Positions 50,727 through 58,905 of a stretch of DNA of 63,720 nucleotides are shown here, piece by piece. The stretch comes from an uncultured Roseburia sp. (lineage in GTDB: Bacteria; Bacillota; Clostridia; Lachnospirales; Lachnospiraceae), in assembly GCA_900550935.1 (NCBI GenBank), contig URUD01000012.1:1-63720 (forward strand), in the 5' to 3' direction. Both the position numbers and the translations under genes were made by a program. Position 1 is the first letter of the stretch; every line of letters starts with the position of its first letter. Under the pieces are notes generated by a model. It made no database searches. It was not told the DNA's origin and saw only the letters and a program-made list of their open reading frames with translations.

Positions 50727-52886
50727 ATGGCAGTAAAAATTGCACTCGCAGGTAACCCTAACTGCGGTAAAACAACATTATTCAATGCCCTGACAGGTTC
50801 GAACCAGTTCGTAGGTAACTGGCCGGGTGTTACGGTAGAGAAAAAAGAAGGAAAATTAAAAGGACACAAAGATGTGATCATCATGGACTTACCAGGTATC
50901 TATTCTTTATCTCCTTATACATTAGAGGAGGTCGTTGCCAGAAATTACCTCATTGGCGACAGACCGGATGCCATTATCAATATTGTAGACGGAACCAACA
51001 TTGAGAGAAACCTGTATCTCTCTACTCAGTTAATGGAGCTTGGAATTCCGGTGATCATGGCGATCAATATGATGGATATCTTAGAGAAGAACGGTGATAA
51101 GGTACATATTGATAAATTAAGCAAAAAATTAGGCTGTGAAGTCGTTGAGATTTCCGCATTAAAGGGAACTGGTATCCAGAAAGCAGCAGAAAAAGCAGTT
51201 GCACTGGCACAGGCAAAGAAAACAGTAATTCCGGTACACGAGTTTTCAAAAGAGGCAGAGGATTACATCCGCACTGTAGAAAACAAATTAACCGGTATCG
51301 TAGAAGAAGATCAGAAACGTTTCTTTGCGATCAAATTATTAGAGAGAGATAATAAGATCGGCGAGCAGATGAAACAGGTTCCTGATGTTTCCATGGAGAT
51401 CAAACAGATGGAAGACTCTTTTGATGATGATACCGAGAGTATTATCACAAATGAGAGATATGTGTACATTTCTTCTATTATTGATGAGTGTATCACAAAG
51501 AACAACAAACAGGAGCTGACAACATCTGATAAGATCGACCGCATCGTAACCAACAGATGGCTTGCACTTCCAATTTTCGCAGTTGTTATGTTCATTGTAT
51601 ATTATGTATCTGTAACAACCGTCGGAACTTTTGTAACAGACTGGACCAATGATGTATTATTCGGTGAGATCATTCCTCCTGCAATCGAGAGCGGCTTAAA
51701 TGCGATCGGATGTGCAGACTGGTTACAGGGACTGATCCTTGACGGTATCGTAGCCGGTGTTGGTGCAGTACTTGGTTTCGTACCACAGATGCTTGTATTA
51801 TTTATTTTCCTTGCATTCTTAGAGTCCTGCGGATACATGGCTCGTGTTGCTTTCATCATGGACCGTATCTTCCGCAAATTCGGACTTTCCGGAAAATCCT
51901 TCATCCCAATGTTAATTGGTAGTGGATGTGGAGTTCCTGGTGTTATGGCTTCCCGTACCATCGAGAATGACCGTGACAGAAAAATGACAATTATGACAAC
52001 AACATTTGTTCCTTGTGGAGCAAAACTGCCGATTATCGCTATGATCGCAGGTGCATTCTTCGGAAACTCAGGATGGGTTGCAACCAGTGCATATTTCGTT
52101 GGTATCGCAGCGATCATCTGTTCCGGTATCATCTTAAAGAAAACAAAAATGTTCGCAGGCGATCCTGCACCATTCGTTATGGAGCTTCCTGCATATCACT
52201 GGCCAACCGTTGGAAACGTACTCAGAAGTATGTGGGAGCGTGGCTGGTCCTTCATCAAAAAAGCAGGTACTATCATCTTATTATCAACTATCATCTTATG
52301 GTTCTTAATGAGCTTTGGATGGGAGAGTGGAAGCTTTGGAATGGTTGAGGAGTTAAATAACTCTATCCTTGCTTCTATCGGAAGCGCAATCGCATGGATC
52401 TTTGCACCACTTGGCTGGACAAAATTAGGCGAAGGATGGAAGATGGCAGTAGCAGCGATCACAGGTTTAATCGCAAAAGAGAACGTAGTAGCAACCTTCG
52501 GTATGTTATATGGTTTCGCAGAAGTTGCAGAAGATGGTTCCGAGATCTGGGGCAACCTGGCAGCAGCTATGACACCGGTTGCAGCATATGGCTTCTTAGT
52601 ATTTAACTTATTATGTGCACCATGTTTCGCAGCAATGGGTGCGATCAAACGTGAGATGAACAACGCAAAATGGTTCTGGTTCGCAATCGGATATCAGTGT
52701 GGATTAGCATATGTTGTTTCCTTATGTATCTATCAGATCGGTACATTAATTACAACAGGCTCCTTCGGAATTGGAACAGTTGTTGCATTCCTTCTTGTGA
52801 TCGGATTTATTTATCTGTTATTCCGTCCTTACAGGGAAAGCGAAGAGTTAAAAGTAAATGTTAAAGGCATGGCAGGTGCCAGATAA
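50727..52886 (+). CDS. feoB: Ferrous iron transporter FeoB
   Basis: 719 aa. N-terminal G protein: G1 GNPNCGKTT, G2 and switch VGNWPGVTVEKKEG, G3 DLPGIYSLSPYT, G4 NMMD, G5 SALKGTG. A helical insertion domain follows, then about eight membrane helices with GCGVPGVMASRTI and CGAKLPIIAMIAGAF gate motifs and LCAPCFAAMGAIKREM. Codon use (many TTA, GTA, AAC, AAA) differs from the cobalamin genes and suggests high expression. Confidence 0.96.
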   Translation: MAVKIALAGNPNCGKTTLFNALTGSNQFVGNWPGVTVEKKEGKLKGHKDVIIMDLPGIYSLSPYTLEEVVARNYLIGDRPDAIINIVDGTNIERNLYLSTQLMELGIPVIMAINMMDILEKNGDKVHIDKLSKKLGCEVVEISALKGTGIQKAAEKAVALAQAKKTVIPVHEFSKEAEDYIRTVENKLTGIVEEDQKRFFAIKLLERDNKIGEQMKQVPDVSMEIKQMEDSFDDDTESIITNERYVYISSIIDECITKNNKQELTTSDKIDRIVTNRWLALPIFAVVMFIVYYVSVTTVGTFVTDWTNDVLFGEIIPPAIESGLNAIGCADWLQGLILDGIVAGVGAVLGFVPQMLVLFIFLAFLESCGYMARVAFIMDRIFRKFGLSGKSFIPMLIGSGCGVPGVMASRTIENDRDRKMTIMTTTFVPCGAKLPIIAMIAGAFFGNSGWVATSAYFVGIAAIICSGIILKKTKMFAGDPAPFVMELPAYHWPTVGNVLRSMWERGWSFIKKAGTIILLSTIILWFLMSFGWESGSFGMVEELNNSILASIGSAIAWIFAPLGWTKLGEGWKMAVAAITGLIAKENVVATFGMLYGFAEVAEDGSEIWGNLAAAMTPVAAYGFLVFNLLCAPCFAAMGAIKREMNNAKWFWFAIGYQCGLAYVVSLCIYQIGTLITTGSFGIGTVVAFLLVIGFIYLLFRPYRESEELKVNVKGMAGAR

Positions 52887-52899
52887 GCATCTGTGACAC

Positions 52900-52929
52900 A
52901 TCAGCCTGCATCACCCGATGCAGGCTGAT
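52900..52929 (+). other. Strong hairpin between feoB and its small partner
   Basis: A perfect 13-bp stem (ATCAGCCTGCATC with its complement) and ACCC loop, followed by A rather than T residues, so not a standard terminator. It may protect the feoB message or lower downstream expression. Confidence 0.65.
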
Positions 52930-52948
52930 AAAAAAAGGAGGCATTTTT

Positions 52949-53086
52949 ATGGGAACAGTTGTTGTAGGTTTAGGTTTGGCAGCAATCGTGGCACTTATCA
53001 TCCGCAGCATGGTTCGGGCAAAGAAAAATGGAAAATCCTTACAATGTGGGGGAGATTGTAGTCACTGTGGCGGACATTGCAGCTAG
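52949..53086 (+). CDS. FeoB-associated Cys-rich membrane protein
   Basis: 45 aa: one N-terminal membrane helix (TVVVGLGLAAIVALII), a basic stretch, then a Cys/Gly/His-rich tail (CGGDCSHCGGHCS). This fits the FeoB_associated family encoded next to FeoB. AAAAGGAGG ribosome-binding site. The stop lies 11 bp before the Fur-family start codon. Confidence 0.85.
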   Translation: MGTVVVGLGLAAIVALIIRSMVRAKKNGKSLQCGGDCSHCGGHCS

Positions 53087-53097
53087 GAGGTGGGATC

Positions 53098-53571
53098 TTG
53101 TTACAGAAACAGACAGAAAAAGAGAGCAGAAAACACGATTCCCGAAATTATCACAGGACACAGATGCAGAAAGAAATGATCATAGAGCGTTTGCGAGAGA
53201 GAGGATGCAGGATCACCAAACAGCGTCTGATGCTGTTGGATATCATATTAGAGCAGGAATGTTCCTGCTGTAAAGAAATTTATTATAAAGCATCAAAAGA
53301 AGATGAAAAAATCGGACCGGCAACGGTCTATCGTATGGTCAATACATTAGAAGAGATCGGTGCAATCAGTCGAAAAAATATGTATAAGATCGCCTGTGGA
53401 GAGGCGTGTGAGATAGAAGATGCCTGTCAGGTAGAATTAAGCGATGATACCATCTGCAAACTATCTGCACAGATGTGGAACAGTGTTATACGGGCAGGAT
53501 TAAAAGCCTGTGGATATATTGAGAATCAGGAAATAAAGAATGTGGTTGTAAAGCCATGTGAATGTGAATAA
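53098..53571 (+). CDS. Fur-family regulator, Cys-rich and lacking histidines in the core
   Basis: 157 aa from TTG 53098 (AGGAGG 7 bases upstream); an ATG at 53164 is possible. The winged helix of Fur is clear (RGCRITKQRLMLLDIIL, EDEKIGPATVYRMVNTLEEIGAI). From residue 23 onward there are 11 cysteines but no histidine, so the canonical His-rich Fur metal sites cannot exist. A cluster, heme or thiol sensor is possible. It is co-transcribed with the feo genes and may be the regulator of the GTTAG operators. Confidence 0.8.
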   Translation: MLQKQTEKESRKHDSRNYHRTQMQKEMIIERLRERGCRITKQRLMLLDIILEQECSCCKEIYYKASKEDEKIGPATVYRMVNTLEEIGAISRKNMYKIACGEACEIEDACQVELSDDTICKLSAQMWNSVIRAGLKACGYIENQEIKNVVVKPCECE

Positions 53572-53694
53572 AACAAAAAACTGTCGAATAATAGATTGTA
53601 CGTTTGGCGGACATAGCTATTATGATGAATTACAAAATGCGTAAATTCAGATCTGGAATTTGCGCATTTTTACTATCAAAGAAAGTGGAACAGA

Positions 53695-54093
53695 ATGGAA
53701 AAGAACAGAGAAAACGGGGCAAGAGAAGCAAAGATCCGGGCAAAGCGGGAGCAGGAAAAGAAAACTGTAACCTCCATGATAGAGATCTACTGTCATGGGA
53801 TGCACAAAACAAAAAAAGGAGAACTGTGTGAGACATGCGAAGCATTGCGGGTGTATGCCGATGCACGGACGGAGCACTGTCCTTTTATGGAGACAAAGAC
53901 ATTCTGCAGTGCATGCAGTGTACACTGCTATGCCGGCGAAAAGCAGAAACAGATGAAAGAAGTGATGCGTTACGCGGGACCGAGGATGCTCTGTGTGCAT
54001 CCGTATCTTACCGTAAAACACGGTGTGGTTACCTTACGCAATAAGCGAGCGAAAAAGAAAATGGAAAAAGGAGTAAAGAACAATGTTTCATAA
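53695..54093 (+). CDS. Nitrous-oxide-stimulated-promoter family protein
   Basis: 132 aa matching PF11756: MIEIYCHGMHKTKKGELC, ETCEALRVYADARTEHCPFMETKTFC, SACSVHCYAGEKQKQMKEVM, RYAGPRMLCVHPY. The Cys pattern suggests metal or cluster binding. The molecular role is unknown. It overlaps the ABC transporter gene by 11 bp, so the two are coupled. Confidence 0.82.
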   Translation: MEKNRENGAREAKIRAKREQEKKTVTSMIEIYCHGMHKTKKGELCETCEALRVYADARTEHCPFMETKTFCSACSVHCYAGEKQKQMKEVMRYAGPRMLCVHPYLTVKHGVVTLRNKRAKKKMEKGVKNNVS

Positions 54094-55834
54094 ACGCCTG
54101 ATGAAAGAATTTAAAGAGAACCAGAAATACGTTGCAGGAATGGTCATCACGCAGTGGGTATCGCTTTTGTGTAATGTCTGTCTGATGCTTGCGGTCGCAG
54201 GTGTGATCGAGGGCGTATTCGTAAGAAACCGGGAATTTTACATAAGTGATGTGGTGCCGCTTTTGGTCACATGGCTTCTTGTGATCTTAATAAGAATGGC
54301 AATGACAACGTTAAATACCAGATTGTCCTTTCAGGCATCTTCGAAAGTAAAGCTGACCTTAAGGGAGCGCATTTATGAAAAACTGATGCAGCTTGGCAGC
54401 AATTACCGGGATGTGGCACCAACCTCAGAGGTGGTGCAGATCTCAACCGAGGGAGTCGACCAGCTGGAAATCTATTTCGGAAAATATGTGCCGCAGTTTT
54501 TCTACAGTTTGCTGGCACCCATCACATTGTTTGTGATCGTTGGTACGATGAATATAAAAACGGCAGTGGTCCTGTTTTTATGTGTGCCGCTGATCCCGAT
54601 CTCCATTGTGGCAGTGCAGAAATTTGCAAAAAAACTGCTGGCAAAATACTGGGGCAGTTATACGGAGCTGGGCGATTCCTTTCTGGAAAATCTGCAGGGA
54701 CTGACCACATTAAAGATCTATCAGGCAGATGAGCGGTATGCAAAGAAGATGGACGAAGAGGCAGAGCAGTTCCGGAAGGTCACGATGCGTGTCCTGATCA
54801 TGCAGTTAAACTCCATCAGTGTCATGGATCTGGTGGCATATGGCGGTGCAGGACTCGGTATCATTTTAGCAGTGCAGGAACTTGGAAAAGGAACGATCTC
54901 CATGGCACAGTGCTTCTTTATCATTATGATATCGGCAGAATTTTTCCTGCCGCTGCGATTGCTTGGCTCATTTTTCCATATTGCAATGAATGGAAATGCG
55001 GCAGCCGACAAGATCTTTCACCTGCTGGATGCTCCGGTACCGGCAGATGGAACGGTAACGGAAGTTTTGGATGATACGATCACGTTTTCAGATGTCCATT
55101 TCTCCTATGAACCGGGAAAACATGTCTTAAAGGGAATTGATTTTACCGCAAAAAAAGGAAAACTTACGGCACTGGTGGGCGTTTCCGGCTGCGGAAAAAG
55201 TACAACGGCATCCCTTCTTCTGGGAGAACAGCGCAAAAAAGAGGACGGGCTGTATCAGGGCATGGTTACGATCGGAAATGTGCCGGTCGAGACGATCGCA
55301 CACCATACACTTACCACCAGGATCACACGAGTGCGGCATGACAGCTACCTGTTTGCGGGAACGGTGGAAGAAAATTTAAAAATGGGAAAGCCCGATGCAA
55401 CCAAAGAGGAGATGGAAGCAGCATTAAAGCGGGTCGAACTCTATGATACGATCATGGAAAAAGGCGGTCTTTCGATGCAGCTTAGTGAAAAAGCGGCGAA
55501 CCTGTCCGGCGGACAGAAGCAGCGTCTTGCGCTTGCAAGGGCAATTTTACATGACAGTGATATCTATATTTTTGATGAGGCAACATCAAATATTGATGTG
55601 GAGAGTGAGAACAAGATCATGGAGGTCATCCATGAAATGGCAAAACAAAAGACCGTACTTTTGATCTCACACCGTCTTGCCAATGTTGTGGATGCAGATG
55701 CCATCTATGTGATGCGGGATGGCGTGATGGCAGAGCAGGGAAAACATGAGAGCCTGATGGCGGAACATGGGTATTATTATGATCTGTTTATGACACAGCA
55801 GGTGCTGGAACGATACACGAAGGAGGCGAACTAG
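54083..55834 (+). CDS. ABC exporter half-transporter A (CydD/CydC-like)
   Basis: 583 aa: six membrane helices (residues about 15-300) and an ATPase with Walker A GVSGCGKSTTAS, signature LSGGQKQRLALARA, Walker B IYIFDEATSNID and H-loop LISHRLANV. Forms a heterodimer with the next gene, 1 bp downstream. The overall class includes CydDC thiol exporters. No cytochrome bd genes are nearby, so the substrate is open. Confidence 0.87.
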   Translation: MFHKRLMKEFKENQKYVAGMVITQWVSLLCNVCLMLAVAGVIEGVFVRNREFYISDVVPLLVTWLLVILIRMAMTTLNTRLSFQASSKVKLTLRERIYEKLMQLGSNYRDVAPTSEVVQISTEGVDQLEIYFGKYVPQFFYSLLAPITLFVIVGTMNIKTAVVLFLCVPLIPISIVAVQKFAKKLLAKYWGSYTELGDSFLENLQGLTTLKIYQADERYAKKMDEEAEQFRKVTMRVLIMQLNSISVMDLVAYGGAGLGIILAVQELGKGTISMAQCFFIIMISAEFFLPLRLLGSFFHIAMNGNAAADKIFHLLDAPVPADGTVTEVLDDTITFSDVHFSYEPGKHVLKGIDFTAKKGKLTALVGVSGCGKSTTASLLLGEQRKKEDGLYQGMVTIGNVPVETIAHHTLTTRITRVRHDSYLFAGTVEENLKMGKPDATKEEMEAALKRVELYDTIMEKGGLSMQLSEKAANLSGGQKQRLALARAILHDSDIYIFDEATSNIDVESENKIMEVIHEMAKQKTVLLISHRLANVVDADAIYVMRDGVMAEQGKHESLMAEHGYYYDLFMTQQVLERYTKEAN

Positions 55835-55835
55835 A

Positions 55836-57494
55836 ATGGGAGCAACGACAAAAAAGACCAGAAGCGGCATACAGGTAATGGCGGGGCTGATCGGGATGAT
55901 AAAGCCATTGCTTCCGGTGATGGCAGTAGCGATCCTGATGGGCTGCGTGGGCAATCTGATGGCGACATTTATCACGGTACTTGGCGGCTACGCGCTGTTG
56001 ACCTCGGTATCTTTGTATGCAGGAAATCTGAAACTCTATATGATACTGATCATCGCATTTGCCGTACTGCGCGGCATCCTGCGCTATGCGGAGCAGGCAA
56101 GCAATCACTTTATCGCATTTAAACTGTTAGCACAGATCAGACATAAGGTATTTGCTGCACTGCGCAGACTGTGCCCGGCAAAGCTGGACGGAAGCAGAAG
56201 CGGAAATCTGATCTCCATTATCACAAGCGATATCGAGTTACTCGAAGTATTTTATGCGCATACGATTTCGCCGATCGCGATCGCGGTGATCACATCTTTC
56301 TTTATGACGATATTTATCGGGAAAGTGCACCCGGCACTCGGGGCACTGGCGTGTCTTTTTTATCTGATCGTGGGAGCAGTCATTCCGGTATGCAACGGAA
56401 GAGCGGGAAGCAGATTAGGACAGGAATACCGGAAGAATTTTGGCGGACTCAATACGACGGTGCTTGACAATCTCTATGGACTGGATGAGATCCTTCAGTA
56501 TCAGAGAGAAGAAGAGCGGCTTTCTTCTATGCGCAGACAGAATAAGAAACTGGAGCAGACCAATGAAAGTTTAAAAAAGAAAGAAAATACACAGCGCGTA
56601 GTAACGGATGCCGTGATCCTTTTTGCCGGCATTGCAATGACTGTGTTTGCTGCTTACCTGTGGAGCAAAGGACTGATCCCGGCAGAACAGATCGTGGTCG
56701 TCGTGATCGGGATGATGAGTTCCTTTGGACCAACCGCAGCACTGTCTTCTCTGTCAAATAACTTAAATCAGACTTTAGCGAGCGGCAATCGTGTCCTTGA
56801 TATCTTAGAGGAAGAGCCAATCGTCTGGGATGTAACAGGCGGAGTGGAATGTCCGAAGGAAGATATCGCCTGTGAACATGTGACATTTTCCTACCCGGAG
56901 GGAGAAAATATCTTATCGGATTTTAATGTGGTATTTGAAAAAAATAAGATTCATGGTATCCTTGGTAAGAGTGGTTGCGGAAAATCAACCCTGTTAAAAT
57001 TGCTGATGCATTTTTATGAGACAGAAAGCGGAACGATCTCTTATGGTAAAACAGAGATATCCGGGATCAATACAAAATCTCTGCGAAATGGGATTTCCTA
57101 TGTGACACAGGAGACCTTCCTGTTTCAGGATACGATTGAAAACAATATCAAAGTGGCAAAGGAAGATGCGACAAGGGAAGAGGTCATTGCTGCTGCAAAG
57201 AAAGCCTCCATCCATGAATTTATCGAATCGCTGCCAAATGGCTATGACACAAAGTTAAGCGAGCTTGGAACCTCGGTTTCCGGTGGAGAGAAGCAGCGGA
57301 TCGGGATTGCGCGTGCGTTTTTACACGATGCGGAATTTATTTTTCTGGATGAACCGACCAGCAATATCGACAGTCTGAACGAAGGCATGATCTTAAGAAG
57401 TTTGGAGCAGGAAAAACAGGGAAAGACCGTTCTTTTGGTTTCCCACCGGAGATCCACGATGGGGATCTGTGATGACGTGACCGCTATGGGATAA
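55836..57494 (+). CDS. ABC exporter half-transporter B
   Basis: 552 aa, same architecture: helices to about residue 300, Walker A GKSGCGKSTLLKL, signature VSGGEKQRIGIARAF, Walker B FIFLDEPTSNID, H-loop VSHRRSTMG. Catalytic Glu is present here (DEPT), and in half A as DEAT, so both sites may be active. The C-terminus stops about 15 residues after the H-loop, slightly short. Confidence 0.87.
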   Translation: MGATTKKTRSGIQVMAGLIGMIKPLLPVMAVAILMGCVGNLMATFITVLGGYALLTSVSLYAGNLKLYMILIIAFAVLRGILRYAEQASNHFIAFKLLAQIRHKVFAALRRLCPAKLDGSRSGNLISIITSDIELLEVFYAHTISPIAIAVITSFFMTIFIGKVHPALGALACLFYLIVGAVIPVCNGRAGSRLGQEYRKNFGGLNTTVLDNLYGLDEILQYQREEERLSSMRRQNKKLEQTNESLKKKENTQRVVTDAVILFAGIAMTVFAAYLWSKGLIPAEQIVVVVIGMMSSFGPTAALSSLSNNLNQTLASGNRVLDILEEEPIVWDVTGGVECPKEDIACEHVTFSYPEGENILSDFNVVFEKNKIHGILGKSGCGKSTLLKLLMHFYETESGTISYGKTEISGINTKSLRNGISYVTQETFLFQDTIENNIKVAKEDATREEVIAAAKKASIHEFIESLPNGYDTKLSELGTSVSGGEKQRIGIARAFLHDAEFIFLDEPTSNIDSLNEGMILRSLEQEKQGKTVLLVSHRRSTMGICDDVTAMG

Positions 57495-57519
57495 CTGATT
57501 ACAGGGAGGAGCCTTTAGG

Positions 57520-58059
57520 ATGAAGGGACTGGAAAAACATATCATAGATACGATGAAAGAGTGGCAGATCAAGATCGGGTATCAGGAGGGAGAAATGAAA
57601 CTTTATTACCCGGGCAGCACTTTGATCGAGCTTTTAGATCTGCCGGAAGATATCGGTGAAGATGGGCTGCAACAGGCATTGGATGAGTTCTTTAAGAGGG
57701 AAGAACCCTCATTGGGGAAGATAACGATCTCCGGTAATATGGAGCGCTATTGCCTGACCATCCCCAAAGAGGGATGTGCCTATGTGGCAGAGCAGGTAGA
57801 AGATCCGGTTTTTTTAAAACGTTTTCTGGCAGTTATTACAGATAAAAATGCCACGATGGAACAGGTCAGGGCATGTTTTCTTTCCTATGCAAAAGAGTGT
57901 AATCTGACATTGCACGAAGAAGATGAGTCGGGAGAGGAACTTGGACATGTCTTTTATTTTGAAGGAGAGACAGAGGAGACCTATGTTTACTGTGTGGAGC
58001 AGGATGAATTTGGGATCACGTATCACAGATTTACCTGGCAGGATTTCAAAAGATTATAA
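57520..58059 (+). CDS. DUF3877-like cytosolic protein
   Basis: 179 aa, acidic, no signal or membrane segment. MKGLEKHIIDTMKEWQIKIGY, KLYYPGSTLIELLDL and the C-terminal YHRFTWQDFKRL resemble DUF3877 proteins of Lachnospiraceae. Function unknown. Follows the ABC exporter by 25 bp. Confidence 0.6.
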   Translation: MKGLEKHIIDTMKEWQIKIGYQEGEMKLYYPGSTLIELLDLPEDIGEDGLQQALDEFFKREEPSLGKITISGNMERYCLTIPKEGCAYVAEQVEDPVFLKRFLAVITDKNATMEQVRACFLSYAKECNLTLHEEDESGEELGHVFYFEGETEETYVYCVEQDEFGITYHRFTWQDFKRL

Positions 58060-58070
58060 AAAAGAAACAG

Positions 58071-58102
58071 CAAAAGGGTTGACAGATCAGCCCTTTTGTT
58101 TT
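58071..58102 (+). terminator. Intrinsic terminator
   Basis: CAAAAGGG pairs with CCCTTTTG around a 12-nt loop, followed by TTTTAA. Ends the ABC/DUF3877 unit. Confidence 0.8.
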
Positions 58103-58108
58103 AATCTA

Positions 58109-58132
58109 TATATGAACAGATATTCATATGAT
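58109..58132. promoter_or_regulatory. ArsR/SmtB-type operator candidate
   Basis: ATATGAACA-GA-TATTCATAT is a near-perfect palindrome (one mismatch) 47 bp upstream of the ArsR-family gene. Its ATATGAA half-sites resemble CadC/CzrA/SmtB boxes. A further ATATGAAT follows at about 58133. Confidence 0.65.
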
Positions 58133-58178
58133 AATATGAATGGATGAAAAAACATTGAAATGATGCGGAGGTGACAAT

Positions 58179-58538
58179 TTGGCATTAGAAGATGTAGAAC
58201 ATTGTGAAGATTTTTGTGTTCATACGGACAGAATAAAAAAGGTAAATGAAAAGATGCCGGATGAGGATGAACTGTATGATATCGCAGAGTTGTTTAAGGT
58301 ATTTGGGGACTCCACCAGGATCCGTATCTTATATGTTTTGTTTGAATCAGAACTCTGTGTCTGTGATCTGGCAGAAACCCTGCATATGAATCAGTCAGCA
58401 GTGTCTCACCAGTTAAAGATCTTAAAACAGGCAAAACTCGTGTCTGGACGAAGAGAAGGCAAGTCGGTCTTTTATTCCTTAGCGGATGACCATGTCAGAG
58501 CCATCATCGATCAGGGACGTGAGCATATAGAAGAGTAA
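58179..58538 (+). CDS. ArsR/SmtB-family metal-sensing repressor
   Basis: 119 aa. The HTH is clear (DLAETLHMNQSAVSHQLKILKQAKLVSGRREGKSVFYSL), with ELCVCDLA carrying the CadC-like CxC metal motif, plus N-terminal HCEDFCVHTD cysteines and a C-terminal DDHVRAIIDQGREH, matching the alpha-5 site of zinc or cadmium sensors. TTG start with GGAGG at 7 bases. Controls the P-type ATPase downstream. Confidence 0.88.
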   Translation: MALEDVEHCEDFCVHTDRIKKVNEKMPDEDELYDIAELFKVFGDSTRIRILYVLFESELCVCDLAETLHMNQSAVSHQLKILKQAKLVSGRREGKSVFYSLADDHVRAIIDQGREHIEE

Positions 58539-58570
58539 ACTCTTCCAGAGTAAATTCTTCTATCATAAAA

Positions 58571-58612
58571 TCTGGTCTCTTTACAACCCGCACACAGGCG
58601 TGGGAGACCATC
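58571..58612 (+). other. Hairpin between repressor and HMA gene
   Basis: TGGTCTC (58573-58579) pairs with GAGACCA (58604-58610), with an inner GC-rich stem. No U-run follows. It could be an attenuator or processing site within the arsR-HMA-ATPase unit. Confidence 0.5.
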
Positions 58613-58686
58613 TGGAATATGCGTTTTGAGAACATTCCGGGAAACTAAAAAATAAAAAAGGGATGTGTGCAGAGAAGGAGCTTATC

Positions 58687-58905
58687 ATGAAAAAGAAATT
58701 CAAATTAGAAGATTTAGACTGTGCAAACTGCGCTGCAAAAATGGAAGATGCGATCAAAAAAATTCCAGGTGTCAATGATGCAAGTGTCAGCTTTATGACA
58801 CAGAAGATGATGGTGGATGCAGAAGATGAAAAATTTGATGCCATCATGGATGAAGTTGTAAAAGTATGTGCAAAGGTAGAACCGGATTGTAAGATCTTAA
58901 GGTAG
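58687..58905 (+). CDS. Stand-alone HMA domain (metallochaperone)
   Basis: 72 aa with the HMA fold: KFKLEDLDCANCAAKMEDAIKKIPGV, metal-binding CxxC in DCANC. P1B ATPases of the Zn/Cd type often carry this domain fused at the N-terminus; here it is a separate gene immediately before the ATPase, with no gap. AAGGAGC ribosome-binding site. Confidence 0.88.
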   Translation: MKKKFKLEDLDCANCAAKMEDAIKKIPGVNDASVSFMTQKMMVDAEDEKFDAIMDEVVKVCAKVEPDCKILR

